DNA of 64,000 nucleotides from Hofstenia miamia. Lineage: Eukaryota > Xenacoelomorpha > Acoela. The notes below the pieces were generated by a model. That model was not told the DNA's origin and ran no database searches. It saw only the letters and a list, made by a program, of their open reading frames with translations. Where the stretch lies: assembly GCA_004352715.1 (NCBI GenBank), contig SCFE01000115.1, positions 1,304,046 to 1,368,045 on the forward strand, read 5' to 3'. Both the position numbers and the translations under genes were made by a program. Positions 10,767 through 22,970 of the stretch are shown here, one piece after another (the stretch's first letter is position 1; each line of letters starts with the position of its first letter).

Positions 10767-13700
10767 TATACGCAGTTATTTGTAAAAATATTAGTAATTA
10801 CTCATGCAAGTTGCAAATATATTCAGAATACACAGGTCAACTCTACAAAACTGTCAGTTTTACGTATTTTTAACTGATATATTCGCAAAATTAACACGTT
10901 TTTTTGTTTAGAATTTTCTTAATATAATTGACTGGAAAAATTTTATTTTCAATAAAAAAACTGAGATAATACCAAAATAATAGGCGTTCCAGAAATCATT
11001 CAGTTGTATTATGGAATTTGAATTTGCAATTCCCGAAAGATTTAGCGCATTTGTTAAGCTTGTTAGCCTTTGAAATTTCGATCGCTCCGTGATATTATTT
11101 TTTCATAGGATTTTATTTTTGCAACACTTTTTTTCTTTTCAAGTCAGAGTTCAAAAGTGAAAACAAGATATTCGCTGAGAACCATATCGCAATATACTAA
11201 GGTTGAATAAACTCTGAAGCGAAGTTCAAGGCTATCTCTTTAGAAAATTTTCAGTGCAGCAGTGTGAACTGGAGCGTTGTTAGGAGGAAATGAACTCCTT
11301 TGCTAGTTTTGCATTGATTTGTCTCTCAATTTATACAATAATGAAAAGTAATGTTTGCCATTTATCAAGGCGTATATATTAATAGGACATGAAATCAATA
11401 TGATTGAATGAAATATTTCTATTTCACTAAATTCAGTTAAAGCTTTCCGAAATTCGCTCGTATATACATGCTTCGTATTTGTTATCTTAAAAAGAATCAA
11501 ACAATTGGCCGCTTAAAAATTTTTAAATTCTTGTTTTTCAATTTTTCAAATAATTTTTCTGAATCTTATTTTTTAAAAAAAATTGCTATCCGATATCCAT
11601 TTCACTTTGCTTCAAGATGTCTATTCGAAATTTAATAAAATTCCATTGCATGGCTTGAAGATCTTAGGTAACGTACACAAACAAATACACATATCCGTAC
11701 TATGATATTTAGACATTTTAGATTTCGTATATTTTTGTATTATCATAATCTCGACACTACATGAGAAATGCGGATGCAATGCTTAAAAATAACTACAGCA
11801 TTAAAGTCAGTTCCTATTCTGATTAAAATTCTTCAAAAATTTGTGTGACACACACGTCTGGTAAACTTATATTAATCCCTCCATCAAATTCGCTAATAAT
11901 GAAAAAAATACGAAATTATAAGTAATTGAAAAGTAATATTGATATAATTAACTTTTTCGATAATGAAAAATTTTTAAATTACCAAAAACTTTTTTTTTCA
12001 AAATCTAATATCCATCTATCTATAATTTATTAAATAAATTTGCAAACAATCTAACAAAATAATTACTACACTTTCATTTAACATAGGGTAATTATATTTA
12101 AATTGCATGATGTTCATTTAATAACAAATGAATTTGTATTATTTATGTAGGTGTTAACAAAGAGTTGGCTTAAGTAAATTTCAGTAATTTAATTTATTCA
12201 TCTCACAGAAGACTTTTTGAAATTATTACAGAAATAGAAATGTCTCATCGAATAATTATCTCAAAGTCGAAATTTATTGTCATCTAAATTAGTTTTTTTG
12301 TGATACTGTCAATTTTTAATCAATGACAAGATAATTTCATTTACGTTTGTTCAGATAAAGACGTCGAATTTAAAAATGAATCATTGTATTTTAAAATATA
12401 TAACGAAGTGGAATTATGTAGAAGAATTTGGAATCATTTGTCTACAAAATCATCACAAAGTCAAGGTTGGTTTGGGTGTTTTTTTGGAAAACAGAATTAT
12501 AGGTCGGATAGGTTGGGCAAAGTTTTCAATAGAAATATATTATGAAAACAAAGATTATAAATTCTCATAAAATCATTTGCCTTGAGGTTGAGAGACATCA
12601 CAGGAATTTTGCAATGCATAGTTGTGTTTGATCGGATTTGATGTCATGAAAGCTGTTTGGTTTCTGTCAGAAATATTCGACCCAATTTTTGCAATGCACC
12701 AGATTGCCTGTTCATAACATAGCTTCCTCAATTGTGTTTAAGATATTAATTTGTTCTATTTTCCCAACAATAATATGGATACATTCCATTTTTCCTCGAT
12801 AAAATACAGCTAGTGTCGTTAGTATATGTTTTACTCTATTCTCATTTTCTTTACATAAAAACAAGTTTTTACAATTGATTATTAAGTTAATTAATTCTAG
12901 GAGTACATACATTCCTTAATGTAACATGATATTAAAATTCAATGTATTTTAGCGTACAAAAATCTCACATAACAAAATTGATTGAATGAGACTTAAATAT
13001 TCGTGGAATGATCGCACCGGTGAGAATAAACTGTTTTTAGTTAGTATTTAATAATAATATTTATTAAATATATGAATATGTGAAATTCAATATATATATC
13101 CATATATAGATATAAAATAGAAAATATTCAATAAATAGAGTTCTGATGAGCAAGCCATTATAAATCTATCATTACTACTACTAAATGTGTTTATTAACCT
13201 TAATTAAAGTCTTGAAAAAGCCTTACATAAAATGATGGACTTGATTATCGAGTTTACAAATTCATAATTATTTACAACATTTTGTGAAATTTTTTTATTT
13301 CTTTAATTAATCTCCTGTCTGTAATACTTGCAATATCTTTTTGCGATGCAGCTTTGAGAATTTTGCAATTTCTTAAAAAATTCTATTGATCACAAATTCC
13401 TTTATTTTTAAGATTTCATTTGCAATTTGATCCCAAAGATTTGGCAAGTATTAGCCAGCTTTCCAAATGTTGCTAAGCAATTTAAAAAATTTTTAAGAAA
13501 TTATCAAACATATTATAATGAAACTTATGCAAAATATTAAATTTCTGTCAATTTAGAATAGCAGTTGATCAAACTCCTTCTACTGTGTATAGAGATAGAG
13601 CATAGAACCAATAGTAAAAGTGCATTGACATGTCTGTCAACATCATAATTTCCCACTAATGAAAAATCGAACTTTGAGGGAATTTCGTTCTTACATATTC

Positions 13701-16105
13701 CATAACAATGTGCTTAAAATTTTGCTCCTATATATTATAGTTTTAACATTTATGATTATGATAGATTTAAATATTTTTTACTGGTATGAACATAAAAAAG
13801 TATAAGGAAACAATTTATGTTATTACTTGTTAAGTAGTAGTAAATACGTATCGAAATTTTGCATAAATTATTTTATAATTACATGTATATATAAATATTT
13901 GAATTGTTTTCAATTGTAGTCAATGAAAAGTTAAAATTTTCTTTATATTGTTTGAAAAATGCTCAAGGCAATTTATTCTACATTATATACATGTACTTCC
14001 TCTTAATTATGCATTTGAATGCAGTTTTCCAAACGGATCCTTACTAGGGTAAGGAAGGATCCCATATTTGAAGCACATATGTTAAGATTAGTAAAGCATT
14101 TATTTATTTGTAAAACATTAACTTTATTATTCGACAATTGCAAATCACTAGCAATATATACTCCCACGTCTTGAATTAAAGGTTGTTGTAGAATGGTATT
14201 TTCGATATATACAGAGCTGTTGCTTTTTGCAAGGAATTAAAATTTCAAATATACTTTTATTAGAAGTGAAGGCCGGATCGTTATCAAAGGACCAAGAAAC
14301 AAAAGCATTAACATATTTGATTAATATTTTTTGCTGAAGAATTACTCAATTTGCTATTATCTGCACAAACAAAACTCCGAGAAAATGTCATTATAGATCG
14401 TAATGTGCTTCCATTCTACCGGGCATGTTGCTAGTCAATGAAGTGAACATTATACCTTGCTTTAAAATGCTGGCTATGAGTTGTTCAATTTTGCACATAG
14501 ATATATTTTGATGAAATATCAAACTTCCTTCGAGTTTAGTGCGTTAAACTTCTCTTAATGTCAATGGTAGCATTTTTCATCAAAATCCATAAACAGGAAA
14601 TATTTTAAAGTATCTATTAATTGTTTTATTATATTCCTGTTTATGTTTGTATGAAATGAAGCAAGAATGAGTTTACGTTTTGATGATATGTGCGTTTGGC
14701 AAGGACTTTTATGAAACACTTGTTGTGTTTGAGAATCGTTTGAGGTAGTTATGATCAAGAATTAAATCATTTTACTCATCGAAATAATATGATATTTTAT
14801 CCATGAATTGAGACGGATATCAACCTAATTTACATGATGCAGGTAATGTATATTTGTTTAGTGAAATTATTGACACCTTACAAAAACAAAAGGTTGTTAG
14901 TACCAGTGGAAATATTGTTAATATTTGGCATTATTTTGTGTAGAAAGCATACTAATTCTTTTTGTGCTACTCATTTGTCGAGTCATGGAATCTTCATGCT
15001 CATTATTTAGATCTGTGATCAATTGTATAGTTTATTGCTAAGGAACACAAATAGAGCAAAAGAAAAAAGGTTTTTAACAAATAAATTGTGAAGTCGTCCA
15101 AAAAATTGATTTGTATTTTGTTAGAAATGGATTTAACTTAGCCTTGAGACTTCAGACAAATTCTAACGAATAAAAAATAATGGGTCTGCAATATTGCAGA
15201 TTATAAATGTCAAAAGTGCATCGCAGACACAATATCTTATACAATGACATTTATAAGGTGCATATTTTAAAATGCATCAAATGGGTTAGTTTAAAGTAAA
15301 ATCTTTTCTTTGTCTTATATTTAACATTGATTTGAAATTTTTTCAAATCCTTTTCTTCTTTAAATTATAGAACTGCATAAGGTAATCTATAACTGAAAGC
15401 TTTGATTTACGAATATACTTTGGCAATCAAAGATAAGATTTAATCTAATTACTGGCTATATAAATATTCTAAAGAAAATTATTCCCGTAGTTTAAGTAGC
15501 GACTCTGACAAAATAATTTAAATAATCTAATCTATGTCTATGGAAAACAGTTCAAAGTGATAAACCAATTTTGGTGAGTACATAGGTGCCTTTGTAATTC
15601 TGCGTTGTTCTTTGCTTACAAACCGAGACATTGCAAAAATCAGTTTCGTTAATGATGGGGAGCACCAAAATTTATAGATATGATTGATTTGAAATCTCAT
15701 TGTCTGTACATGCACATGTCTTTAAAAAGTACATCCATAAATATAATAATTATACTTTTGAAATAAATGGCAAATTTAATTAGGTAAGAAACAGAAAACA
15801 AGAATTTTATATTCACTGCCTTCGATAGACTATAAATTTAATGATTTTCAATGAGTAGGCAATAAATATTTTTTCAGAAAATTTTGAAATTTTGCATTTG
15901 TTATGCATTACAAGTTGCTATATATTAAAGATTAAACAAACAAAATGCAATATTTTCAAATCTGTCCAAAAACAGTTAAATCATAGTTACTATTCACAAA
16001 TGTTTTTTGTATTTGAATCAAAATCATAGTTATCCATTCAACCCTAAGCTGCTCATTCCATCCATTAGGAAGTTAAGAAATCCTGGAATAATAAAATATC
16101 ATTGC
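10764..16105. other. Gene-free AT-rich sequence
   Basis: Over 5 kb without a supported gene. The longest frames (for example 11303-11500 minus, 12712-12912 minus, 14561-14758 minus) are 60-66 codons with no recognisable motif. A small imperfect hairpin lies at 14035-14062. Confidence 0.55.
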
Positions 16106-16261
16106 TTAACCCTATTTCCACTGGCATTACTTTTATTTAACAAATCGATTTTTTCGCATTTTTGAACAATTTTATCCAAGTATAAGATTTTCTTTTCAAT
16201 GAGAATTTCGATTTTTGTAAAAAATATTGAAATTTTTTCCATGCTTTGTGTTTAGATAACG

Positions 16262-16307
16262 ATATATATATATATATTTATGTACATATACATATATATA
16301 TATGTAC

Positions 16308-16389
<82 letters not shown>
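16262..16389. repeat. Compound (TA)n/(TACA)n microsatellite
   Basis: TA units interrupted by TGTACA variants on the left, followed by a long pure TA run. It lies just inside the left end of the TTAA-bounded element. Confidence 0.95.
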
Positions 16390-16391
<2 letters not shown>

Positions 16392-17616
16392 TAGCTGTAG
16401 CAAATTGTTTATAACGCATATCTGTTGAATTTGCCAGTATTTTCGCATTTTAGTCCACCTAAAGGTTTACAAAAATTATTGCGGTTCCACTTCCAAAAGA
16501 TAAGACAGAAATAGTCATTCCAGTTTTCGTTGTTTTATTTTGAAAACAAACCTTTGGTGAATTTAGAATAATAATTAGGTATGCTTAAATTCCAAATAAG
16601 CTATAATTGCTAAAGGAACAAAATAACTTTACTATTTTAATTCGTTCATATTTTCGAAAGGAAATTCTTAAAGACCATATAGATATATTTATCTCTAAAA
16701 TATTAAAGATGTTGTAAAGTAACCGTATATGTATTATATATATATATAAGGCTATCAATATATTGCTTGTTTGTTTTCCGTTTTTAATTTATTAACGTCT
16801 CAGAAAATTAGTAAATCACGACTGACACTCCTCTTAAATGATAGTTTGCTTTGAATTTTATTGATTTTGCTAAATATAGTCTCTAAACTTAATTTGATAT
16901 CTATAAATAAATCTCAACACTCGCTCAAATAAATTATTGATACTCGCCTTACTAAATTATAATTCAATACAGAATAAATTTATGAAAAGTACTAAACTAT
17001 ATGCCATGAAGACAATAATGAAATTTCACCGCAGGTAACGAATACCTGGAAGGCGTGTAAACAAAACAAACTGAAGCTTAAACCTAAGTAACTCAGGTTG
17101 ATTATATTTTGTGATGGCTTGAATAAAAATTATTTAAGAGCTGATAATAAAATCTAAAATCTGAATGCAACACTGACGCGACGGAACTATGACTTTGCCA
17201 TCGGTTCGACTGAACAGAACTTGGGTGGTCTATTTACAGGAAACAAAGAAGTCGAGACTAGTTGTTGCTGCCATTGGCTTAAGACCACTTTGAAATGTGA
17301 AAACTAGGAATGGGAAGCAACTTATATTATCATGTACTTCAAGCACATGAATTAATTCTATCACCCATTTTCACCATGAATTTGAGTCACACTTACCAAT
17401 AGATGTGTTCAAATCGTAATAGGATGAATATTGTTCTAAAAGGTGGACAACACTTTTAGTATCTTTAAATATAAAATAGGCAATGTCGGGTTTGTTTTTA
17501 TCTAGAAGATGGGATCAACTAAAGTTAATGGTTAAAACTCAAATGCTAATTTTGCGTATAAAAATAAAATGCTTTAGTGCTAAAAGTGCTTTCATCCTCA
17601 CAACAATGGGTCTGAA

Positions 17617-17619
<3 letters not shown>

Positions 17620-17656
<37 letters not shown>
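17620..17656. repeat. (TA)n microsatellite
   Basis: An uninterrupted TA run. Confidence 0.95.
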
Positions 17657-17659
<3 letters not shown>

Positions 17660-18859
17660 TTTCCTGTCCAATGCCTTCTAGCCAAGCGGTCAACAATGCT
17701 AAATTAATATAAATGAAACAATTAATATGTAATAATACACAAAAATATTTGAAAATTTAAACAATTTACTCTTGATTTTGGAAATATATTTATTATTGTT
17801 TTAATCTACATGTGAACAGTTCTTTATTCAATTGGCACGCCTTGTGGCTAGCCCCAATGAACACTTTCGAAAGCTACTTACGGCGATATATCAGTGCTTG
17901 TTTATATTAGCATTTAGGGAAAATATTCAAAACCTGTTGGTGAGTTTATTTGTAAATATTTCACATAATCTGAAGAAGGTTGCTGCCATTTGTGCTCCTA
18001 GTCTTAGGCATATTTCACGCACTTGTCACAAAGTGCTAGACAGAATTTTTCCCTGCTAACTTTAGAAACAAATAACTCGGTTTCATAATCTTACATATCT
18101 TCAAAATAAATCAATTAACATAACTTATGTCTATGCGAACGTGTAGTTAATATATTCTGATGTAGCTGATTACTCAATTTCCAATATCTCATGCTAAAAC
18201 GTTTCGAAACTGGAGAGATGCAATGATTGATTACTTTATGGTAATCACTTTCTGTTTGTCTGTACAGACTAAATGCCTCAAATATAATATATAGAGAATG
18301 GGACAATCTGAACATTTGTTTCTCAGCAAATTAAATTTCCAAGTTCCTTTTCTATAAAAGCCACGTTACTTTATTAAATTTATATCTTTATTATAGTTCT
18401 AATTGGTTCTATTAAAATGTGAGCATGTCATAATGTCATTGAAGTTCTGATGAGATATAATGTTATGTATTTTTTATATACCTTTTTTTTGTCTGCCCTC
18501 AAACCCATTTCATAAATCAGATAAATGATTACATAAACACTCCCTTTAATGAATATTTACCTTAAAATCTTTTAACAGTGTTCCTTAAATAGGTTTTGGG
18601 ATTTAAATCATTTTGCTCTCTCATGCCCTTTCCTCTTAACTCACCTGGCGGGATTATTCATATTGATTTTATTGTATACCTTATTAACGAAACAGATGTT
18701 AACCAGCCTGTATGAGACTTACTGTGGAAGCTATGCAATTGATCTTTTCGACTAGTTTACATTTTGAACTACAGAGGAATTTTTTTAAATCCATTATAAT
18801 TTAAAAAACTCCTGACTAACGAACTAATAAAATATCCATGGTGTCACGACTTTTGCTTC

Positions 18860-19007
18860 GAGCTGCCGCACTTCAGCTGGGCTAGCTGGTTCTTCAATGA
18901 GATTTAGAACTCATTATTTCTAAACTCTAAATTACATTTAAAACATATATATAGTCTTTTCAATTATTGGTTATTGGCAATTTCAACTAAGTACTACATT
19001 ATTATTA

Positions 19008-19059
<52 letters not shown>

Positions 19060-19252
19060 ATCATAATAATCATGTAGTACTGAATTGAAATTCCCAATAA
19101 CCAATCAAATGTATAAAAAAAGTTTATTTTAAATATCATTTAAATTAATACATCATTTACATTTATATGAATGTTAACCCTATAAAAAATTTGAATATTT
19201 CAGCGAAGCCGAGCCCATACCTGCCCAACTAGCTTTACAACTGTGAAGCAGC
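18860..19252. repeat. Palindromic (fold-back) sequence with (TA)n at its centre
   Basis: The inner arms 18961-19010 and about 19058-19112 are inverted copies: the left has GGTTATTGGCAATTTCAACT and the right reverse complement has GGTTATTGGGAATTTCAATT, then both have AGTACTACAT. The outer parts are also related (GGGCTAGCTGG near 18880, reverse complement AAGCTAGTTGG near 19230). The loop is a TA run, 19010-19057. It resembles a fold-back or MITE-like element; no target duplication was identified. Confidence 0.6.
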
Positions 19253-20335
19253 TTAATTATCAAATAGATGTAAATGCAATTCATACTTTAAGTATATTGA
19301 AAATATAGATCTACGTGACCACACATACTTCTATTTCTGGTCTGATAATACAATATTAAATGTACTGAAATTGGCCATCATTAATCAAATTGAATACAAA
19401 ATTGATGAGATATTATAGACACGTTTTGCTTACCAAATATTAAAAATTGCACATATAATATACTAAAAAAGCAAATATAAAATTCGTCCTTGTCCCGTTC
19501 CACATTTTGTTTTTTTGGTGTCAATATCCCAGTACTCTAATTAAACAAACCTATATTTTGTTGTTTAAAAATATTGACATGCCTAAGCATTAGATGAACT
19601 TGGTCTCTTTTAACGAATTTCTTACGCATACATTTATGACTATGTTGTAGTGTGTTTTGCCTGTTGTGTAGTGTTGGTTGTTGTGTGAAAACATACACAC
19701 AAAAGGCAAGCATGAACATTGGTAAGTTTTTGTTCAATTAATCTTGGCTTCGAAATTCTTCTTGGTGTGCTTGAACCTCATACTCTTATTAGCAGCTACT
19801 TTTCAGAATTAGCATGGCGATGATAAATCGACCAAATTGTATTTTATAAAATAGTCTATACACTAGCAGAAGGGTGAAATAATATCGTTCAAGTACCGTA
19901 GTTTTTGGATGATAAGAACTCTTAAAATGCTTATAGTTGCAAAAAATCGGTGACGAGCATTATGCTTCGGAACGCTTTATTTATGAACAGTGCATGGGTC
20001 TGCCTAGTGCATTTATCGCAAAAACAAGAATTTTGATGGATGTGTAGAAGAAGAATTATTCTCTGTAATCACTGACAGTTTTTTTAATTATTTGAATAGC
20101 CACTACCTATCCATATTATATGGTTTTGCTTAATGCAACTTATTATTCGGTGGTCTTAGATATTAAAATATATTCGTTCACTCGTAATGCGGCTCATTGA
20201 ATGAGCGGGCACTAATCCATAGCCGTGTCCATATAAAAACCTTTCAAGATTTTTTTACACGCTTGGATAGAATTGTTCAAAATGCGAAAAAATCAGTTTG
20301 AAACGTAAAAGTAACCCTAGTGGAAATAAGATTAA

Positions 20336-22633
20336 CATTAGATCTGGTTTGATAATATCCTTATCCCAATCAATATTCCAAGCGAAATGAAACAACAAAA
20401 CAATCAAATGCTTATAACAATAGTAATATCATTAAAGAATAAAAAATTTCTTAATAGAAGTTTATTGCATTATATAAAATGCGAATTGTAAGTACAATGT
20501 GAGAGCTCAAGGAGTCATTTATTGTGCATTCTTATCAATGTAGTATTTGCGGATATGCAGGACTATACATTATGGTTATGTTATGATCATACATGTAAAT
20601 AATTCGATAGGAAAGTTGTGGAATACATTCGACAAACTTTTTTTTCATCATATGCAAAGAAATTGTTGAATGGTGAGTCATAGTCATTGCTGAAAAGTTA
20701 TTTTATAACCTTGGTTAGTTTTATGCCAAGAAAAGCATCCGGCGTTCCACGATTGTGTTCAAATATTTATTAAGTGCTTATTTCACACAGCATAAATCTA
20801 AATGAACAGTTATGCATCATGAATTTCGGCTGATACAAGTCCCGGACCTAAAGTGCCTGATACACAGAAAAGGGTATCGAGTAAAAAGCTCTATGTTTAA
20901 GAGAAATTCCTCAAAATGGTCTCCTGGTTTCAACACTAAAAGTCCAGCAGAAATATCGATTGTGGAATTTACAGATTTTGTAATTGTTAGCTATAGCCAC
21001 TGCAGTTGATTAGCCATGGCCACACAATGCCTGTAAAAGACTGCTAACATAGATTTTTTAATAATATATAGTGACCAGAGCTCAAATATGTTTTCAATAA
21101 ATTTTGTTCTTCCTAAATTTGTACTTGTAAAATTTTGAATTCATTTATATTCAAATCCAACATTAATTCTCCCACACAAAAAACACAATCCCGATTGTTT
21201 ACAATAAAACGGTCTTGAATTTCTGTCACAAATTCACACCTTATCTGCTAAATTCAATTTTGCAATCTCTTAACTAGAAAGCTGTTGTTACTAAAGAACT
21301 AATTGATTAAAGACATTTCTCTCACTTTAATCTTTTGTTAAATGTTGAATCACATCTTGAAACAAAATATATTGACCTCTAACGAAATCAATTAAAATTT
21401 TGCACGACAGTTTTTATTTTGAAAATATTAAATTTCACGACAACTTTCTATTATCAAACCCATCAAGGCGCTCCGACAATATAATCAAATGGGAAAATCT
21501 GACATAAATTATATACATAACGTATTTATGGAATTGACTGCTCATAGCTATAACGATGTCAGTACATTTAAATTTATACTATTAATTTGATGCCAAACGC
21601 AAGTTTGTATTACGAATTGGAATCATATAATAAAGAATTTGATGGAAACTTCTTCCACCGCTACGTGTTCTTGCGACATAACAAAATAGAGTTGAGAGAT
21701 TAAATACATAGGGGAAGACAAATTGATTCAAACTAAGCAGTAATTTATTCATAATTGAACTAAATACTTACGCGTAGAAGAAAACTCATTCATTTATAAT
21801 TTGCAAGCATGTAAATAAATATTAAAGAATTTTAAAAATATAGCTATTTTTTGACATTATATTTAAAATGCAATACAAATTTTGCATTATTGAAGTATTT
21901 GGTTGGAATTTCCGTTTTCTTAAATAAATGCCTTCATACAAATGGAATTTTATACCTTCCCAACTTAATATTGCTTTTCCTTCAAATTTAATAAATTTTG
22001 CTTTTCACACAAAATGCATTTCAGAAACAGCAAAATTGATAAACAAGCAAGATTGCAATGGATTGTTAATTGATTTCACCTTTGTAATACCTTCTGAATA
22101 GCATGCAATGAAGTAGGTTTTCACTGAGGAAATATGGAAGAAGATATTCAAAGTTCGGCATCTAATAATGCAATGGCAGAGTCAAAGGTGGGGGCGCACA
22201 CCTCCACTAAACTGCAAATTCCAAAGAATAAATGGAGTACATTTACAAATTTAAAATGACTTTACTGAATTGCTTCTCCTAAATTTCATTGTATTTGATT
22301 TGAAAAATATTATTTTACTTATCTTTTTTTCTATTATTATGATTGTAAACATACACCTAATAAACAAATTTGCTCAAAATGGACAGTAGATGCATTTTAA
22401 AAATTTTAGGACTTGCACGCCCCTCCTATCTATAATAGTTGGATCTGCGTCTGTATTGCTTTGTGCATTGATAAATTTAGTAGTAAAATAGGCGTTGTAA
22501 ATTATATTTACTATCATATATTCTCAAATTCATAAGACCAACAATACAAATAGCCTACACAACTTAAAAGGATATCTTTGTTCAATTTCAATAATGTACC
22601 TTGTTACATGTAATAGCATTATTTTATTAAAGT
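20336..22633. other. Upstream flank of the SLC10 gene, no gene seen
   Basis: AT-rich with no supported coding frame. Its right part should hold the promoter of the downstream gene, but I can point to no specific element. A GC-richer patch at about 22170-22460 is listed separately. Confidence 0.45.
22170..22460. mobile_element. Possible MITE upstream of the SLC10 gene
   Basis: A left segment with GGCAGAGTCAAAG and GTGGGGGCGCACACC is mirrored by a right segment CTTGCACGCCCCTCC ending GTTGGATCTGCG. The pairing is imperfect and no target duplication is visible, so this is only a candidate. Confidence 0.3.
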
Positions 22634-22970
22634 ATGGATTTACTATTTAAAACAAAGATCTATTTAGAAAATCAAATAATGAGACTCTTCACACTTGTAA
22701 TTTTTCTCACAATCTTGTTGCCATCTGGATTGGTAGAGTGCTATGAAAAAGGCGTCATCAAAGCAATCCCTTCTTCAATTGATCCACTGCATGAAGACCA
22801 AAAGATTAAAATCATGATTAACTATACGGAACTTTTCAGTGAAGTGGGATTACAGATTAAACTGTCAAATCTCGACGTCGTTGAAACTATAGGAATTAAT
22901 TACTTTAATCTTCCAAGAAGAGTTGATCTTTCTAAAGAGATTGCTTTTATTATTATTACCAAAAACATAG
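22634..22970 (+). CDS. SLC10-like exon 1: signal peptide and ectodomain
   Basis: Encodes residues 1-112 plus one base. Hydrophobic signal core at about residues 18-30, then a beta-rich extracellular segment. The donor is G|GTATTT. Carrying that G into exon 2 gives an unbroken NIGRSDVIFEF. Confidence 0.75.

Larger units (their letters stand above)
16110..20331. mobile_element. Putative non-autonomous piggyBac-like element (TTAA flanks)
   Basis: Inverted ends of about 80 bp: the left starts CCCTATTTCCACTGGCAT, and the reverse complement of the right starts TCTTATTTCCACTAGGGT. Both continue through the shared blocks GATTTTTTCGCATTTT, GAACAATT and TATCCAAG. Both ends are bordered by TTAA (16106-16109 and 20332-20335), the target site used by piggyBac. 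I found no piggyBac transposase inside, only microsatellites, a palindrome and short unrecognised frames, so it would be non-autonomous or internally replaced. Two independent MITE remnants in opposite orientation are the alternative. Confidence 0.5.

Noticed and set aside
12376-12570. 64-codon frame starting MNHCILKYITKWNY
   Set aside because: Short, no motif, no splice context; compatible with chance.
17832-18059. 75-codon plus-strand frame tested as a piggyBac transposase piece
   Set aside because: No catalytic Asp pattern or C-terminal Cys-rich finger; likely chance.
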